From Porticoccus sp002341315 (lineage in GTDB: Bacteria > Pseudomonadota > Gammaproteobacteria > Pseudomonadales > Porticoccaceae), in the NCBI RefSeq assembly GCF_047634355.1, contig NZ_JBLIAL010000004.1: DNA of 64,000 nucleotides. One strand, given 5' to 3'. This document shows positions 9,617 through 17,222 of this stretch, one piece after another. The position numbers and the translations under genes are program-made. Within the stretch, counting starts at the first letter, position 1. Each line of letters begins with the position of its first letter. The notes beneath the pieces were generated by a model. It saw only the letters and a list, made by a program, of their open reading frames with translations. It was not told where the DNA came from and did not search any database.

Positions 9617-9813
9617 AGGGCATTCCTTTCAGTGTTTAAGTTCATGTTAGTTTTCGGCCAGTCGCTGGACTGACACAAACTTGTGATTCAGCGATACCAA
9701 TAAGATGGGCAATGAACGGTTTTGTTACAAGCAATTTTGACGATTGCTGTTAACTTTGGAAAATAACAAGGGAGTATTGCGGGCACTTTTTTTGGCTGAG
9801 ACAGGAAAAGATA

Positions 9814-9840
9814 GAGCAGGGGTGCTTGACACCCCTGCTC
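9814..9840 (-). terminator. Hairpin downstream of the small basic protein gene
   Basis: A perfect 11-bp inverted repeat with a 5-nt loop (GAGCAGGGGTG / CACCCCTGCTC). Read on the minus strand it lies 7 bases after the stop of the 39-residue gene and is followed by a T-rich stretch (TATCTTTTCC), so it probably ends that transcript. The T run is short. Confidence 0.6.
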
Positions 9841-9847
9841 GCTAACG

Positions 9848-9967
9848 TTAAATACTGGAGATGGTTCTCTTTTCTTTCTTTTCTTTACGTTTTTCTTTCA
9901 GCGTTTTTTGGGGCGGTTTTTTGCTACCCGCGTGAATTTTGCTCTTACTCACTTTGTTCTTACTCAT
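9848..9967 (-). CDS. 39-residue lysine-rich basic protein
   Basis: A short gene encoding a 39-residue, strongly basic protein that begins MSKNKVSKSK and contains KKPPQKTLKEKRKEKKEKR. The ATG is preceded by GGAG at a good distance, and a strong hairpin follows the stop at 9814-9840, so it is a complete transcription unit of its own. There is no hydrophobic segment; nucleic-acid or ribosome binding is a guess from charge alone. I do not recognise a named family. The strict RBS-ORF-terminator layout argues that it is real in spite of its length. Confidence 0.6.
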   Translation of the reverse strand: MSKNKVSKSKIHAGSKKPPQKTLKEKRKEKKEKRTISSI

Positions 9968-10125
9968 GTCAGTCTCCATTGTTCTGTTGATCGAATATTA
10001 AGCAAAAAGTGACTGCCGCATAGGGTGATAGAGGAAAATAAAAACTCAGCCTGGCTGTTTATTCTCAACTATCAGCGGCCTGTAAAAGACTGCATGATTA
10101 TTTCCCTCCATATCTGTGAAAATTT

Positions 10126-10518
10126 TTACGCTACAGCCAGAATTCGAAAACGATTCATACGGTTTCCGACGAAGAAGGTTATGGCTTCGCCGTGTTTTTT
10201 ACCCAGCAGGGCAGAGCCCAAAGGGGAAAGGACGGAGATTTTTCCTTGTGATGGATCGCTATCACCAGGCAGCACAACGGTGATAGTCGTTTGACTGCCG
10301 TCGAGCATATCGATGAGGTTAATGCTTGATTCTATTGCGACGATGTTGCCATCGCGGGGTGTGTCGGGAGGTGAGTCATAGATGCCCTCCAATTTATCAA
10401 TCACGTTGGCAATTTCAACCGGGCTTAGCGTCAAGGGGTAGAATGTTTTATTCCGCTCCACCGGATCCATCAGTTTTCCGATAAAATTACGGATGTCTGA
10501 AAAGTACTTAATATTCAT
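10126..10518 (-). CDS. Rnk-like GreA/GreB C-terminal domain protein
   Basis: A 130-residue cytoplasmic protein of the GreA/GreB C-terminal (FKBP-like) superfamily, resembling the regulator of nucleoside diphosphate kinase Rnk. Marks are the region ITVVLPGDSDPSQGKISVLSPLGSALLG (in pieces: VVLPGDSDP, ISVLSPLGSALLG) and KHGEAITF near the end, typical of this fold. The N-terminal half is a short helical part, not the full acidic coiled coil of GreA. Such proteins bind RNA polymerase in the secondary channel. The frame extends to a GTG at 10530, but ATG 10518 gives a more natural start. It is transcribed away from the island and is the last core gene before the integration site. Confidence 0.7.
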   Translation of the reverse strand: MNIKYFSDIRNFIGKLMDPVERNKTFYPLTLSPVEIANVIDKLEGIYDSPPDTPRDGNIVAIESSINLIDMLDGSQTTITVVLPGDSDPSQGKISVLSPLGSALLGKKHGEAITFFVGNRMNRFRILAVA

Positions 10519-10594
10519 TTTGCACACCAATAGCTTAGGTGCCCTGGGTTTTTGATCAGGGCATAACGGTTAGATTTTTGGATGGAACAGGGGG

Positions 10595-10622
10595 CCGAGC
10601 GTGACTAATCAATCACGCTCGG
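10595..10622. repeat. 10-bp inverted repeat upstream of the Rnk-like gene
   Basis: CCGAGCGTGA and TCACGCTCGG form a perfect 10-bp stem with an 8-nt loop. There is no T run on either strand, so it is not a clear terminator. It lies about 77 bases upstream of the Rnk-like gene in a stretch (10531-10826) where I see no credible gene. Confidence 0.5.
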
Positions 10623-10826
10623 TTAGGAGGGAAAGGCTACGTGGTGTGTTCTTGGGGAAAAATGCATTTTCTTCACAGCTTCCTGTTCAAAGCAGTCTGT
10701 GCGTTCAGATCGATTATAGCTTTGCAATATTTATAAGCAAGCGCACGAAAGTCGAGGGAGCTGAAGGGGTGGACTGCAGGCAGTCTGTTGTTGCTGGTAT
10801 CCGGAAATGGGGGATGCTGAAAAAAC

Positions 10827-10853
10827 CCATTTAAGAATCAGTTTCTTAAATGG
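10827..10853 (-). terminator. Original tRNA-Leu terminator, left of the island
   Basis: CCATTTAAGAA and TTCTTAAATGG form a perfect 11-bp stem with a 5-nt loop, followed on the minus strand by CC and six Ts (10820-10825). It is the homologue of the hairpin beside the intact tRNA-Leu at 38956-38984, now separated from that gene by the island. Confidence 0.7.
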
Positions 10854-10905
10854 TCTCTCGTGGTCTTTCGACGTTTTTTAAAATGGTGCCCAGGAGAGGA
10901 CTTGA
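10827..10905. repeat. attL: left direct repeat of the genomic island
   Basis: A 79-bp sequence that recurs at 38957-39035 with four mismatches. Its right part, 10884-10905, is the last 22 bases (including CCA) of a tRNA-Leu gene on the minus strand; the rest is the tRNA terminator region. Identity stops exactly at the T-arm sequence (cttga followed by gct here and by acc at the intact tRNA), which is the usual crossover position for tyrosine-recombinase islands. Confidence 0.85.
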
Positions 10906-10972
10906 GCTATTAGTTAGTGGCTACAAATAAACCCTTTTAATATCAGTCGAATACAGAATTTTTTCTGGTTTG

Positions 10973-10991
10973 CGTTCCACCTACGTTCCAC
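10973..10991. repeat. Paired CGTTCCAC repeats near attL
   Basis: CGTTCCAC occurs twice with a 3-base spacer (10973-10980 and 10984-10991), about 70 bases inside the left end. The same octamer recurs near the right end at 38891-38898. They may be arm-type binding sites of the missing recombinase; this is inference from spacing only. Apart from these, 10906-11016 holds nothing I can identify. Confidence 0.4.
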
Positions 10992-11016
10992 GATGTGAAA
11001 TGACCGAAAATTCAGG

Positions 11017-12255
11017 TTAGAGATTAAATGCCGGCGCCATAGTTTTTTGCTCACCCCTGCCGAGTCCAATGGCGCTTGCTTTAGCCTTCCAGTTGGCAAC
11101 ACTGGCGAGTACTTCATCTTTAATCTTTAGCGCCTGACTACGGTCGAGTTGAAAGAATTCGATAACGTCCATGGCCAGCTCATAGTCCAGGCTGTTATCG
11201 CTGTCGGTGATATTGAGATGCAAGCCATTGGCAGGCGTGACCGGGTTGATGTCGTACGCCGGAGATAGCAGCCAGCCTCCCTGATGGTAAATAAATCCGT
11301 GGTTGCGGAGGTGGTCATCGGTATTGGATATGGCGATGTAAAACACGATGCGGCGCCATAATTGCGCGAGATCTTCTTTGGTATTGGCGCCGTGCTCGGT
11401 CACGAATTGCGCAAGCTCCAGATAGCTGGCGTCATAGTCGCCGTCGTAATAGCCGAGTTGTGTCATCGCCGAGGTAAAGTGAAGGCGACTCTCCCTGGTG
11501 CGGTCAAAGCGTTTGGTCAGAAAAGTGTGGTGATGACTACCGAACTGCTCGATCCGGCTCTCCGGCATGGTTACCCCTGCGTTCAGCGCCAGTTGATAGG
11601 CGACGTATTCCCAGGCGGCGATATCGTAACCATCTTGCCGGCTGGGAAACTTGGCGATCCATAGGTGTCCATCCTCGTCGGTCACGCTGGCCTTGGGTCG
11701 GGCTCCGCCCAGCGAAGAGCCCGGTGACATCAGCATGGTTAACCATTTCACGTATTCGGGGTCATCACTATCGGTGTTTTCTTCCACCTGCCTGGCGGCG
11801 TGCTCGAGTTCTCTCAACGATGAGAGTGGTGGTGCAGCAAGGCGTTCATCGTTGTCGAGAAAAGGGCCATCCAGCTCGCGCTTGAACCTCAGTGCGCCGG
11901 CCCGGTGAAGGTCGTGTACGCCCAGTAGATAGTCGATTTCATTCAGAACGCGTGGGCGACGCTCTTCCTGGCGGGCATGAATGGCCTCGCGCCGTTTCAT
12001 CAATAAGCGACCCCAGCGATCTGGACAGGAATCCAGAAACACGCGGAAATTTTTGTCGTCTTCACCGTGCTGCTCGCCGGAATAGAGGTTTAGCTCAGGG
12101 TCGATTTGTTGTGCATAAGGAGACTGCAGCCAGTCAGTGTCATAACTGAAGCTGAAGTGCTCTTTTTGGCGAGCGGAAGAAGAGCGAAGTGTTCCAACGA
12201 ATATGGGCTTCTGGAACTCTTCCCAGTCTGCAAAAACAAAGGCTTCTGTATTCAT
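11017..12255 (-). CDS. hipA: HipA-family serine/threonine kinase toxin
   Basis: A 412-residue HipA-type kinase, the toxin of a type II toxin-antitoxin pair. HipA of E. coli phosphorylates glutamyl-tRNA synthetase; the target here is unknown. Visible kinase features are the Ser/Gly-rich loop MSPGSSLGGARPKA (around S180-K188), the ATP lysine in WIAKFPS (K202), RFDR (250-252), the catalytic loop NTDDHLRNHGF (D313, N318) and the metal site SPAYDINP (D335). The ATG overlaps the hipB stop by 4 bases. It is the leftmost gene of the island and is transcribed toward attL. The full set of catalytic residues suggests an active enzyme. Confidence 0.88.
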   Translation of the reverse strand: MNTEAFVFADWEEFQKPIFVGTLRSSSARQKEHFSFSYDTDWLQSPYAQQIDPELNLYSGEQHGEDDKNFRVFLDSCPDRWGRLLMKRREAIHARQEERRPRVLNEIDYLLGVHDLHRAGALRFKRELDGPFLDNDERLAAPPLSSLRELEHAARQVEENTDSDDPEYVKWLTMLMSPGSSLGGARPKASVTDEDGHLWIAKFPSRQDGYDIAAWEYVAYQLALNAGVTMPESRIEQFGSHHHTFLTKRFDRTRESRLHFTSAMTQLGYYDGDYDASYLELAQFVTEHGANTKEDLAQLWRRIVFYIAISNTDDHLRNHGFIYHQGGWLLSPAYDINPVTPANGLHLNITDSDNSLDYELAMDVIEFFQLDRSQALKIKDEVLASVANWKAKASAIGLGRGEQKTMAPAFNL

Positions 12256-12593
12256 GATGAGGCTCCAGGTTTCCTGCCCATCAGTTTAATGTCCTGCAGC
12301 TTATGACCCAGTTCATCGTCCAACGCGACTTTGGCGACGTCACCCGCCAGCCCGAGGACGCTGAGCACGGCAAGATAGTGGCCGATTGAAACACTGGGAT
12401 CGCCCTTCTCAATCTTGCGAATGGTCAGGCGGCTGAGCCCGGTTCGCTCAGAAATCAAAACCTGGGTATAACCTCTGCGCTTACATGCCAGCTTGATGTT
12501 CTCGCCAAGCTGCTCCAATAAGCGTCGATTTTTGGGAAAGACGACAGCAGATCGGCCCTTTTCCTGTTTTTTTATGATCACAATAACTACCAA
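12252..12593 (-). CDS. hipB: HipB-like Xre-family antitoxin/repressor
   Basis: A helix-turn-helix DNA-binding antitoxin, up to 113 residues. The core GENIKLACKRRGYTQVLISERTGLSRLTIRKIEKGDPSVSIGHYLAVLSVLG (in pieces: LGENIKLA, RTGLSRLTIRKIEKGDPSVS) is a standard Xre HTH of the type that accompanies HipA. It should neutralise HipA and repress the pair. The start is uncertain: the longest frame begins at TTG 12593, no ATG is available, and a TTG at codon 26 (before EQLGENI) is a reasonable alternative. Repeated GGTAATTATA elements just upstream are likely operators. It overlaps hipA by 4 bases. Confidence 0.82.
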   Translation of the reverse strand: MVVIVIIKKQEKGRSAVVFPKNRRLLEQLGENIKLACKRRGYTQVLISERTGLSRLTIRKIEKGDPSVSIGHYLAVLSVLGLAGDVAKVALDDELGHKLQDIKLMGRKPGASS

Positions 12594-12692
12594 ATAGTCT
12601 GGAAATGGTAATTATAGTGCCCACCGCAGTTTTTTCAACTGTTGTGATCATTATAATTACCAAAATATTAAATAAAGGTAATTATAGGTGCC
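12575..12692. promoter_or_regulatory. Candidate HipB operator cluster
   Basis: GGTAATTATAG occurs at 12607 and 12677 in direct orientation (GGTAATTATAGTGCC and GGTAATTATAGGTGCC), with an inverted copy TATAATTACC ending at 12661. A further inverted pair is TGATCACAATAACTACC (12575-12591) against the TGTGATCA at 12643-12650. The cluster covers the hipB start region and the divergent side, so autorepression by HipB is plausible. From here to 13025 I see no credible gene and no clear sigma-70 promoter. Confidence 0.5.
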
Positions 12693-13025
12693 AGGTTGGC
12701 TATAAGGCATCGTGCTGGATGGGTTGTGTGAGGCGGCGTTTTGCGCACGGTAGTTCGCAAGCCTATCTCTATAAATCCTACGCAGCAGAAGCGTAGTTAC
12801 CATTATGCGGGTAGGGTGGCCGTGGCCCCTTGTCGTCTGGCCGGACGAAGGTGCCCTCATCGCAAAATGCGGGTCAAAGCGGCAAAAAACGGTAGACAGC
12901 AGGCCTTTGCATCAATATATTCGACTCATACCGTAAGTTGTCAAACGTGCGTCAGGTAGTCGAGGCCTTTTCTGGTCGGCGGATGTGTGGCGCTTCAGCC
13001 GGAGCTTTTATGAGGAAATCGAGAA

Positions 13026-13235
13026 ATGGCTGAGCTGGAAGATCGCTGGCTGTCCGTAGGGGATATTTGCACCTACCTCGGCGTGAGCAATGACACCGTC
13101 TACAGGTGGATTGAAAAACACGATATGCCCGCTCACCGCGTCGGCCGCCTCTGGAAATTCAAGAAAGAGCAGGTGGACGCCTGGGTCGAGGTCGGCGGAG
13201 CGGCAGAACCTAACGATAAGGGTTCTGGTAAATGA
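13026..13235 (+). CDS. Excisionase/MerR-like HTH DNA-binding protein
   Basis: A 69-residue protein with a single winged HTH of the excisionase (HTH_17) type: WLSVGDICTYLGVSNDTVYRWIEKHDMPAHRVGRLWKFKKEQVDAWV, seen in pieces as SVGDICTYLGVS and HRVGRLWKFKKEQVDAW. ATG is preceded by GAGGAAATCGAG. Its last 4 bases overlap the helicase start, so it is the first gene of the defence string. Proteins of this type can be Xis factors, but the same domain commonly heads restriction-type operons; a regulator of the operon is the more likely role given the translational coupling and absence of an integrase. Confidence 0.8.
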   Translation: MAELEDRWLSVGDICTYLGVSNDTVYRWIEKHDMPAHRVGRLWKFKKEQVDAWVEVGGAAEPNDKGSGK

Positions 13236-16200
13236 AAATTATCGACAACATCAATTCTTTGCTGGGAGACGATATCAAGGCTTCCATCCACCCCAGGGCT
13301 AAACTGAAAATCGCGGCATCGTGCTTTTCGATCTACGCCTATGAAGCCTTAAAGGCTGAGCTCGCAAAGATTGATTCGTTGGAGTTCATTTTCACGGCAC
13401 CAACCTTTGTTCCCAATGAGGTCACCGACAAGCTCAAAAAAGAGCGTCGAGAATTTTTTATTCCCAAGGCTAACCGCGAACGCAGCCTGTACGGCTCCGA
13501 ATTTGAGATCCAGCTTCGCAACAAACTCACCCAGCGTGCCATCGCACGCGAATGTGCAGAGTGGATGCGTCGCAAGGCTAAATTCCGTTCTAACAAGACC
13601 AAGTCGCCAATGCAGCAATTTGCTTGTGTCCAAGGAGCAGAGCAGGAAGTAGCGTACATGCCCCTGCATGGTTTCACCGCAGTGGATTTGGGATATCAGC
13701 AAGGTAACGCCGTTTCCAATATCGTCAACCGTGTTGATGAGACGGCCTTTACATCCACATATCTTCAGCTTTTTGACCAAATTTGGAGCGACCCTGGCAA
13801 ACTCGAAGATGTGACGGCGGCGATCTGTAATCATATCGAATCGGTCTACCAGGAAAATTCGCCCGAGCGCATCTATTTCCTGATGCTCTACAACATTTTC
13901 AGCGACTTCCTGGACGATATCGACGAGGACGTGCTGCCCAACGACCGCACGGGCTACCAGGATACGCTGGTATGGAACAAGCTTTTCAACTTCCAGCGCG
14001 ATGCTGCCATAGGCATTATCAACAAGCTGGAAACCTACAACGGCTGCATCCTGGCCGACAGTGTCGGGCTTGGCAAAACCTTCACAGCCCTGGCCGTCGT
14101 TAAGTATTACGAATTGCGAAACCGGTCGGTGCTTGTGCTGTGTCCCAAGAAGCTCGCAGACAACTGGCTAAACTACAACAGCAACCTGACGACTAATATC
14201 TTCGCCAAGGATCGCTTCAATTACGACGTCTTGTGCCACACAGACCTCTCCCGCACATCGGGTGAGTCGTTCGGTATTCCACTGAATCGCATCAACTGGG
14301 GTAACTATGACCTGGTTGTCATAGATGAGTCGCATAATTTTCGCAACAACGATGCCGTTAAAGGCCGTGAAACCCGCTATCAGAAGCTGATGAATCAGGT
14401 TGTCCGCCAGGGCGTTAAAACCAAAGTTCTGATGCTGTCCGCCACCCCGGTCAATAACCGCTTTAATGATCTGCGCAATCAACTCGCGCTGGCTTACGAA
14501 GGCGAGTCCGAAAATCTCAGCAAGAAGCTGCGCACGGGCAGATCGGTAGAAGAAATCTTTCGTAATGCCCAAACGGTGTTTAACCAGTGGTCTAAATTAC
14601 CGCCGGAGGATCGCACGGCGCGAGCTATTCTGGACTCCCTTGATTTTGACTTCTTTGAACTGCTTGACAGCGTCACCATTGCCCGTTCGCGCAAGCACAT
14701 CCAGACCTTCTACGACACCAGTGACATAGGCCAGTTTCCAGAGCGCCGTAAACCCTTGTCATTCCATTCGCCGCTGACCGGGCGCACGGATGTCATGAGC
14801 TTCAACGAGATTTTTGAACAGCTCTCGCTGCTCAAGCTCGCCGTCTATGCCCCGATCAGCTACATCCTGCCCAGTCGGCTCAAAAAGTATGAAGACTTGT
14901 ACGACACACAGGTGGAAGGCGGTAAAGGAAAGCTCAGGCAAGCAGACCGCGAGCGGAGCCTGCAAGCGCTGATGACGACCAATTTACTCAAGCGCCTTGA
15001 AAGCTCGGTTGAGGCCTTTCGCCTCACCCTGCAAAGCTTGCATGACAACCACACCCGCACATTGAGCAAGATCGATTCGTACAAGGTCGCAGGTAGCACA
15101 GAGAGTGTTTCTGACTGGACGGATAGACTCGAAACCCTCGAAGCAGAGGATGATGATGTTTTTGCTGGTAACGGAGGGGTGGACGACGAAATAGGCGGCA
15201 AGGTCAAAATTAATCTCACCGACATGGATTTGCCCTCATGGGAGCACGACCTGAAGGTTGATCTGGAAGTCATAAGTGCCTTGCTGGACTCCATGGCAAA
15301 AGTCACGCCCGAGGACGATGCCAAGTTGCAACACCTCAAGGCCCTGGTCCTGGACAAGATTGAAAAGCCCATCAATGACGGCAATAAAAAGATCCTGATT
15401 TTTACTGCTTTTGCCGACACGGCCAACTACCTGTACAACAACCTGGCCGAAGATATTTTGGCAACAGAGGGGCTGCACACAGGCAAGGTCACCGGCAAGG
15501 ATTCACCTCAATCGACGTTGAAGGCTGCAAAAGAAAGGAGAAACTATGATTTCCAATCATTGCTGACGCTGTTTTCACCTCGCTCCAAAGAGAAGGCCCA
15601 AGTGTTGCCTAATGAGTCAGCAGAGCTGGATCTGCTTATTGGCACTGACTGTATTTCCGAAGGCCAGAACCTGCAGGATTGCGACTTCCTGATCAACTAC
15701 GACATTCACTGGAACCCGGTTCGCATCATTCAGCGCTTCGGTCGTATTGACCGTATCGGCTCCATCAACAAAACCATCCAGCTGGCCAACTATTGGCCCG
15801 ATATCTCTCTCGATGAATACATCAACCTAAAAGAACGGGTTGAAAACCGAATGGTGATTGCCGACGTAACGGCCACCGGAGACGACAACGTTCTCACGGC
15901 CAAAAGCAGCGATATATCCTACCGGAAAGAGCAACTCCGGCGTCTGCAGGAAGAAGTGATTGAACTGGAGGACCTGAAGACTGGTGTCTCCATTACCGAT
16001 CTAGGCCTGAACGACTTCCGTATGGACCTGCTGAACTATGTCAAAACCAATGGCGACCTGGCCAGCGTCCCCAATGGCATGCACGCGGTTGTCCCTGCCA
16101 GGCCTGAAGTGGGTTTGCACTCCGGCGTCATCTTCGCACTGCGCAACCTAAACCATGGCGTCAACATCAACCAGCAGAACCGGCTGCATCCCTACTATTT

Positions 16201-16540
16201 GATCTATATCGCAGGCGATGGGCAGGTTATCGCCAACCATACCGAAGTCAAATCACTGCTCGATCTGGTGCGCTCCAGTTGCAAGGGTCAGGTGGAACCC
16301 ATTCAAGCCGTATGTCGATTGTTCAATCAAATAACCGATGAAGGGCGCGACATGAAAGCCTGCTCCGACCTGCTTAGTACTGCCATTCGCTCGATGATCG
16401 ACGTCAAGGAGGAAAAGGACCTCGACAGCCTGTTCTCCGGGGGCAAGACTACCGCGTTGGTAAATACGATCGCCGGGCTCGATGACTTCGAGCTCGTCGC
16501 CTTTCTGGTTGTTCAGGAAAGTAGTCAGGAGGAAGGGTGA
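13232..16540 (+). CDS. SNF2-type DNA helicase/translocase (defence operon)
   Basis: A 1102-residue superfamily 2 ATPase of the Swi2/Snf2 class. Motifs in order: FQRDAAIGIINKLE (Q-motif-like), Walker A DSVGLGKT (276-283), IDESH (365-368), SAT (403-405), TDCISEGQNLQDCD, and QRFGRIDRIGS (834-844). The first 250 residues are a separate region; family members often carry a phospholipase D-like domain here, but I see no HKD motif, so it may be degenerate or different. The C-terminal 250 residues are helical and acidic. It overlaps the HTH gene and the DUF4391 gene by 4 bases each. DNA translocation or remodelling in restriction is inferred; the exact role is unknown. Confidence 0.85.
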   Translation: MKIIDNINSLLGDDIKASIHPRAKLKIAASCFSIYAYEALKAELAKIDSLEFIFTAPTFVPNEVTDKLKKERREFFIPKANRERSLYGSEFEIQLRNKLTQRAIARECAEWMRRKAKFRSNKTKSPMQQFACVQGAEQEVAYMPLHGFTAVDLGYQQGNAVSNIVNRVDETAFTSTYLQLFDQIWSDPGKLEDVTAAICNHIESVYQENSPERIYFLMLYNIFSDFLDDIDEDVLPNDRTGYQDTLVWNKLFNFQRDAAIGIINKLETYNGCILADSVGLGKTFTALAVVKYYELRNRSVLVLCPKKLADNWLNYNSNLTTNIFAKDRFNYDVLCHTDLSRTSGESFGIPLNRINWGNYDLVVIDESHNFRNNDAVKGRETRYQKLMNQVVRQGVKTKVLMLSATPVNNRFNDLRNQLALAYEGESENLSKKLRTGRSVEEIFRNAQTVFNQWSKLPPEDRTARAILDSLDFDFFELLDSVTIARSRKHIQTFYDTSDIGQFPERRKPLSFHSPLTGRTDVMSFNEIFEQLSLLKLAVYAPISYILPSRLKKYEDLYDTQVEGGKGKLRQADRERSLQALMTTNLLKRLESSVEAFRLTLQSLHDNHTRTLSKIDSYKVAGSTESVSDWTDRLETLEAEDDDVFAGNGGVDDEIGGKVKINLTDMDLPSWEHDLKVDLEVISALLDSMAKVTPEDDAKLQHLKALVLDKIEKPINDGNKKILIFTAFADTANYLYNNLAEDILATEGLHTGKVTGKDSPQSTLKAAKERRNYDFQSLLTLFSPRSKEKAQVLPNESAELDLLIGTDCISEGQNLQDCDFLINYDIHWNPVRIIQRFGRIDRIGSINKTIQLANYWPDISLDEYINLKERVENRMVIADVTATGDDNVLTAKSSDISYRKEQLRRLQEEVIELEDLKTGVSITDLGLNDFRMDLLNYVKTNGDLASVPNGMHAVVPARPEVGLHSGVIFALRNLNHGVNINQQNRLHPYYLIYIAGDGQVIANHTEVKSLLDLVRSSCKGQVEPIQAVCRLFNQITDEGRDMKACSDLLSTAIRSMIDVKEEKDLDSLFSGGKTTALVNTIAGLDDFELVAFLVVQESSQEEG

Positions 16541-17202
16541 CGGCCGTGCTCTTCGACTATCCAAAGAGTGCTGCCTTCGGACGCGTTCTGCCCAAGAGCA
16601 AAATATATGAGCATGCAAGCCCGAGCACGGCCGTCAAAAATCTGTTTGTCCGCCAGGTGGAACAGATCACATGGCAATTCAAACTTGCTCCGGAAACCGT
16701 AAACCTCAAGGGAACGCCGTCGGTTCCGGAGATCCAGATTTTCAGCATAACCCTCAAAACGGGGGAGCTGAAGCGCGACGTACTGCAGTGCATTGACCAG
16801 GCAATTCCATTTCCGATCCTCTTCGAGCTGCGGTACGAGGGAAGGGTTCGATCCGCCGCGGCCTTCAAGCGCCCCAGCGATGCAGATAAATCCAAATGGG
16901 TCATTAGCGACTACTTTGAAAGCGCCTGGCAGCAGAGTGAGGCGCCTCGAACCTCCCTGCCGATGGTATTTGATCTTGAAGCCTTGTATGCGCGCTTGCT
17001 GGTGCCGTTGTTGCCATTCCCGTCTCGCCCAGGTGAAGGCTTGCAAGCCTGTGTGGAAAGAATGGAGCAAATATGTTCCAGACAACGTGAGCTGGATAAA
17101 TGCGAGGCTTACCTGCGCAAAGAAAAACAGTTCAATCGCAAAGTGGCGATTAACGCCAAGTTGCGGCAACTGAAAAATGAACTTGAGGCAATGAGTGGCT
17201 AA
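16537..17202 (+). CDS. DUF4391 domain protein
   Basis: A 221-residue protein of the DUF4391 family, recognised from the N-terminal pattern LFDYPKSAAFGRVLPKSKIYEHA followed by VEQITWQFKLAPETVNL (in pieces: FGRVLPKSKIYEH, ITWQFKLAPETVNL). The GTG start overlaps the helicase stop by 4 bases. The C-terminal 60 residues are charged and probably coiled coil (RQRELDKCEAYLRKEKQFN). The family has no assigned activity; genes for it usually sit between an SNF2-type helicase and type III-like R-M genes, as here, which suggests a specificity or adaptor subunit of the helicase. That is inference from context. Confidence 0.75.
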   Translation: MTAVLFDYPKSAAFGRVLPKSKIYEHASPSTAVKNLFVRQVEQITWQFKLAPETVNLKGTPSVPEIQIFSITLKTGELKRDVLQCIDQAIPFPILFELRYEGRVRSAAAFKRPSDADKSKWVISDYFESAWQQSEAPRTSLPMVFDLEALYARLLVPLLPFPSRPGEGLQACVERMEQICSRQRELDKCEAYLRKEKQFNRKVAINAKLRQLKNELEAMSG

Positions 17203-17222
17203 ACGCCAAGGGATCTAACGAT

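Noticed and set aside
10601..10834. 77-codon plus-strand frame left of the island
   Set aside because: It starts inside a strong inverted repeat, ends inside the attL terminator and has no protein-like pattern.
12741..12959. 72-codon frame between hipB and the HTH gene
   Set aside because: No RBS, low-complexity basic composition typical of chance reading.
13026..13235. Excisionase (Xis) for the island
   Set aside because: It is far from both ends, coupled to the helicase gene and without an integrase; an operon regulator is more likely, though Xis function is not excluded.
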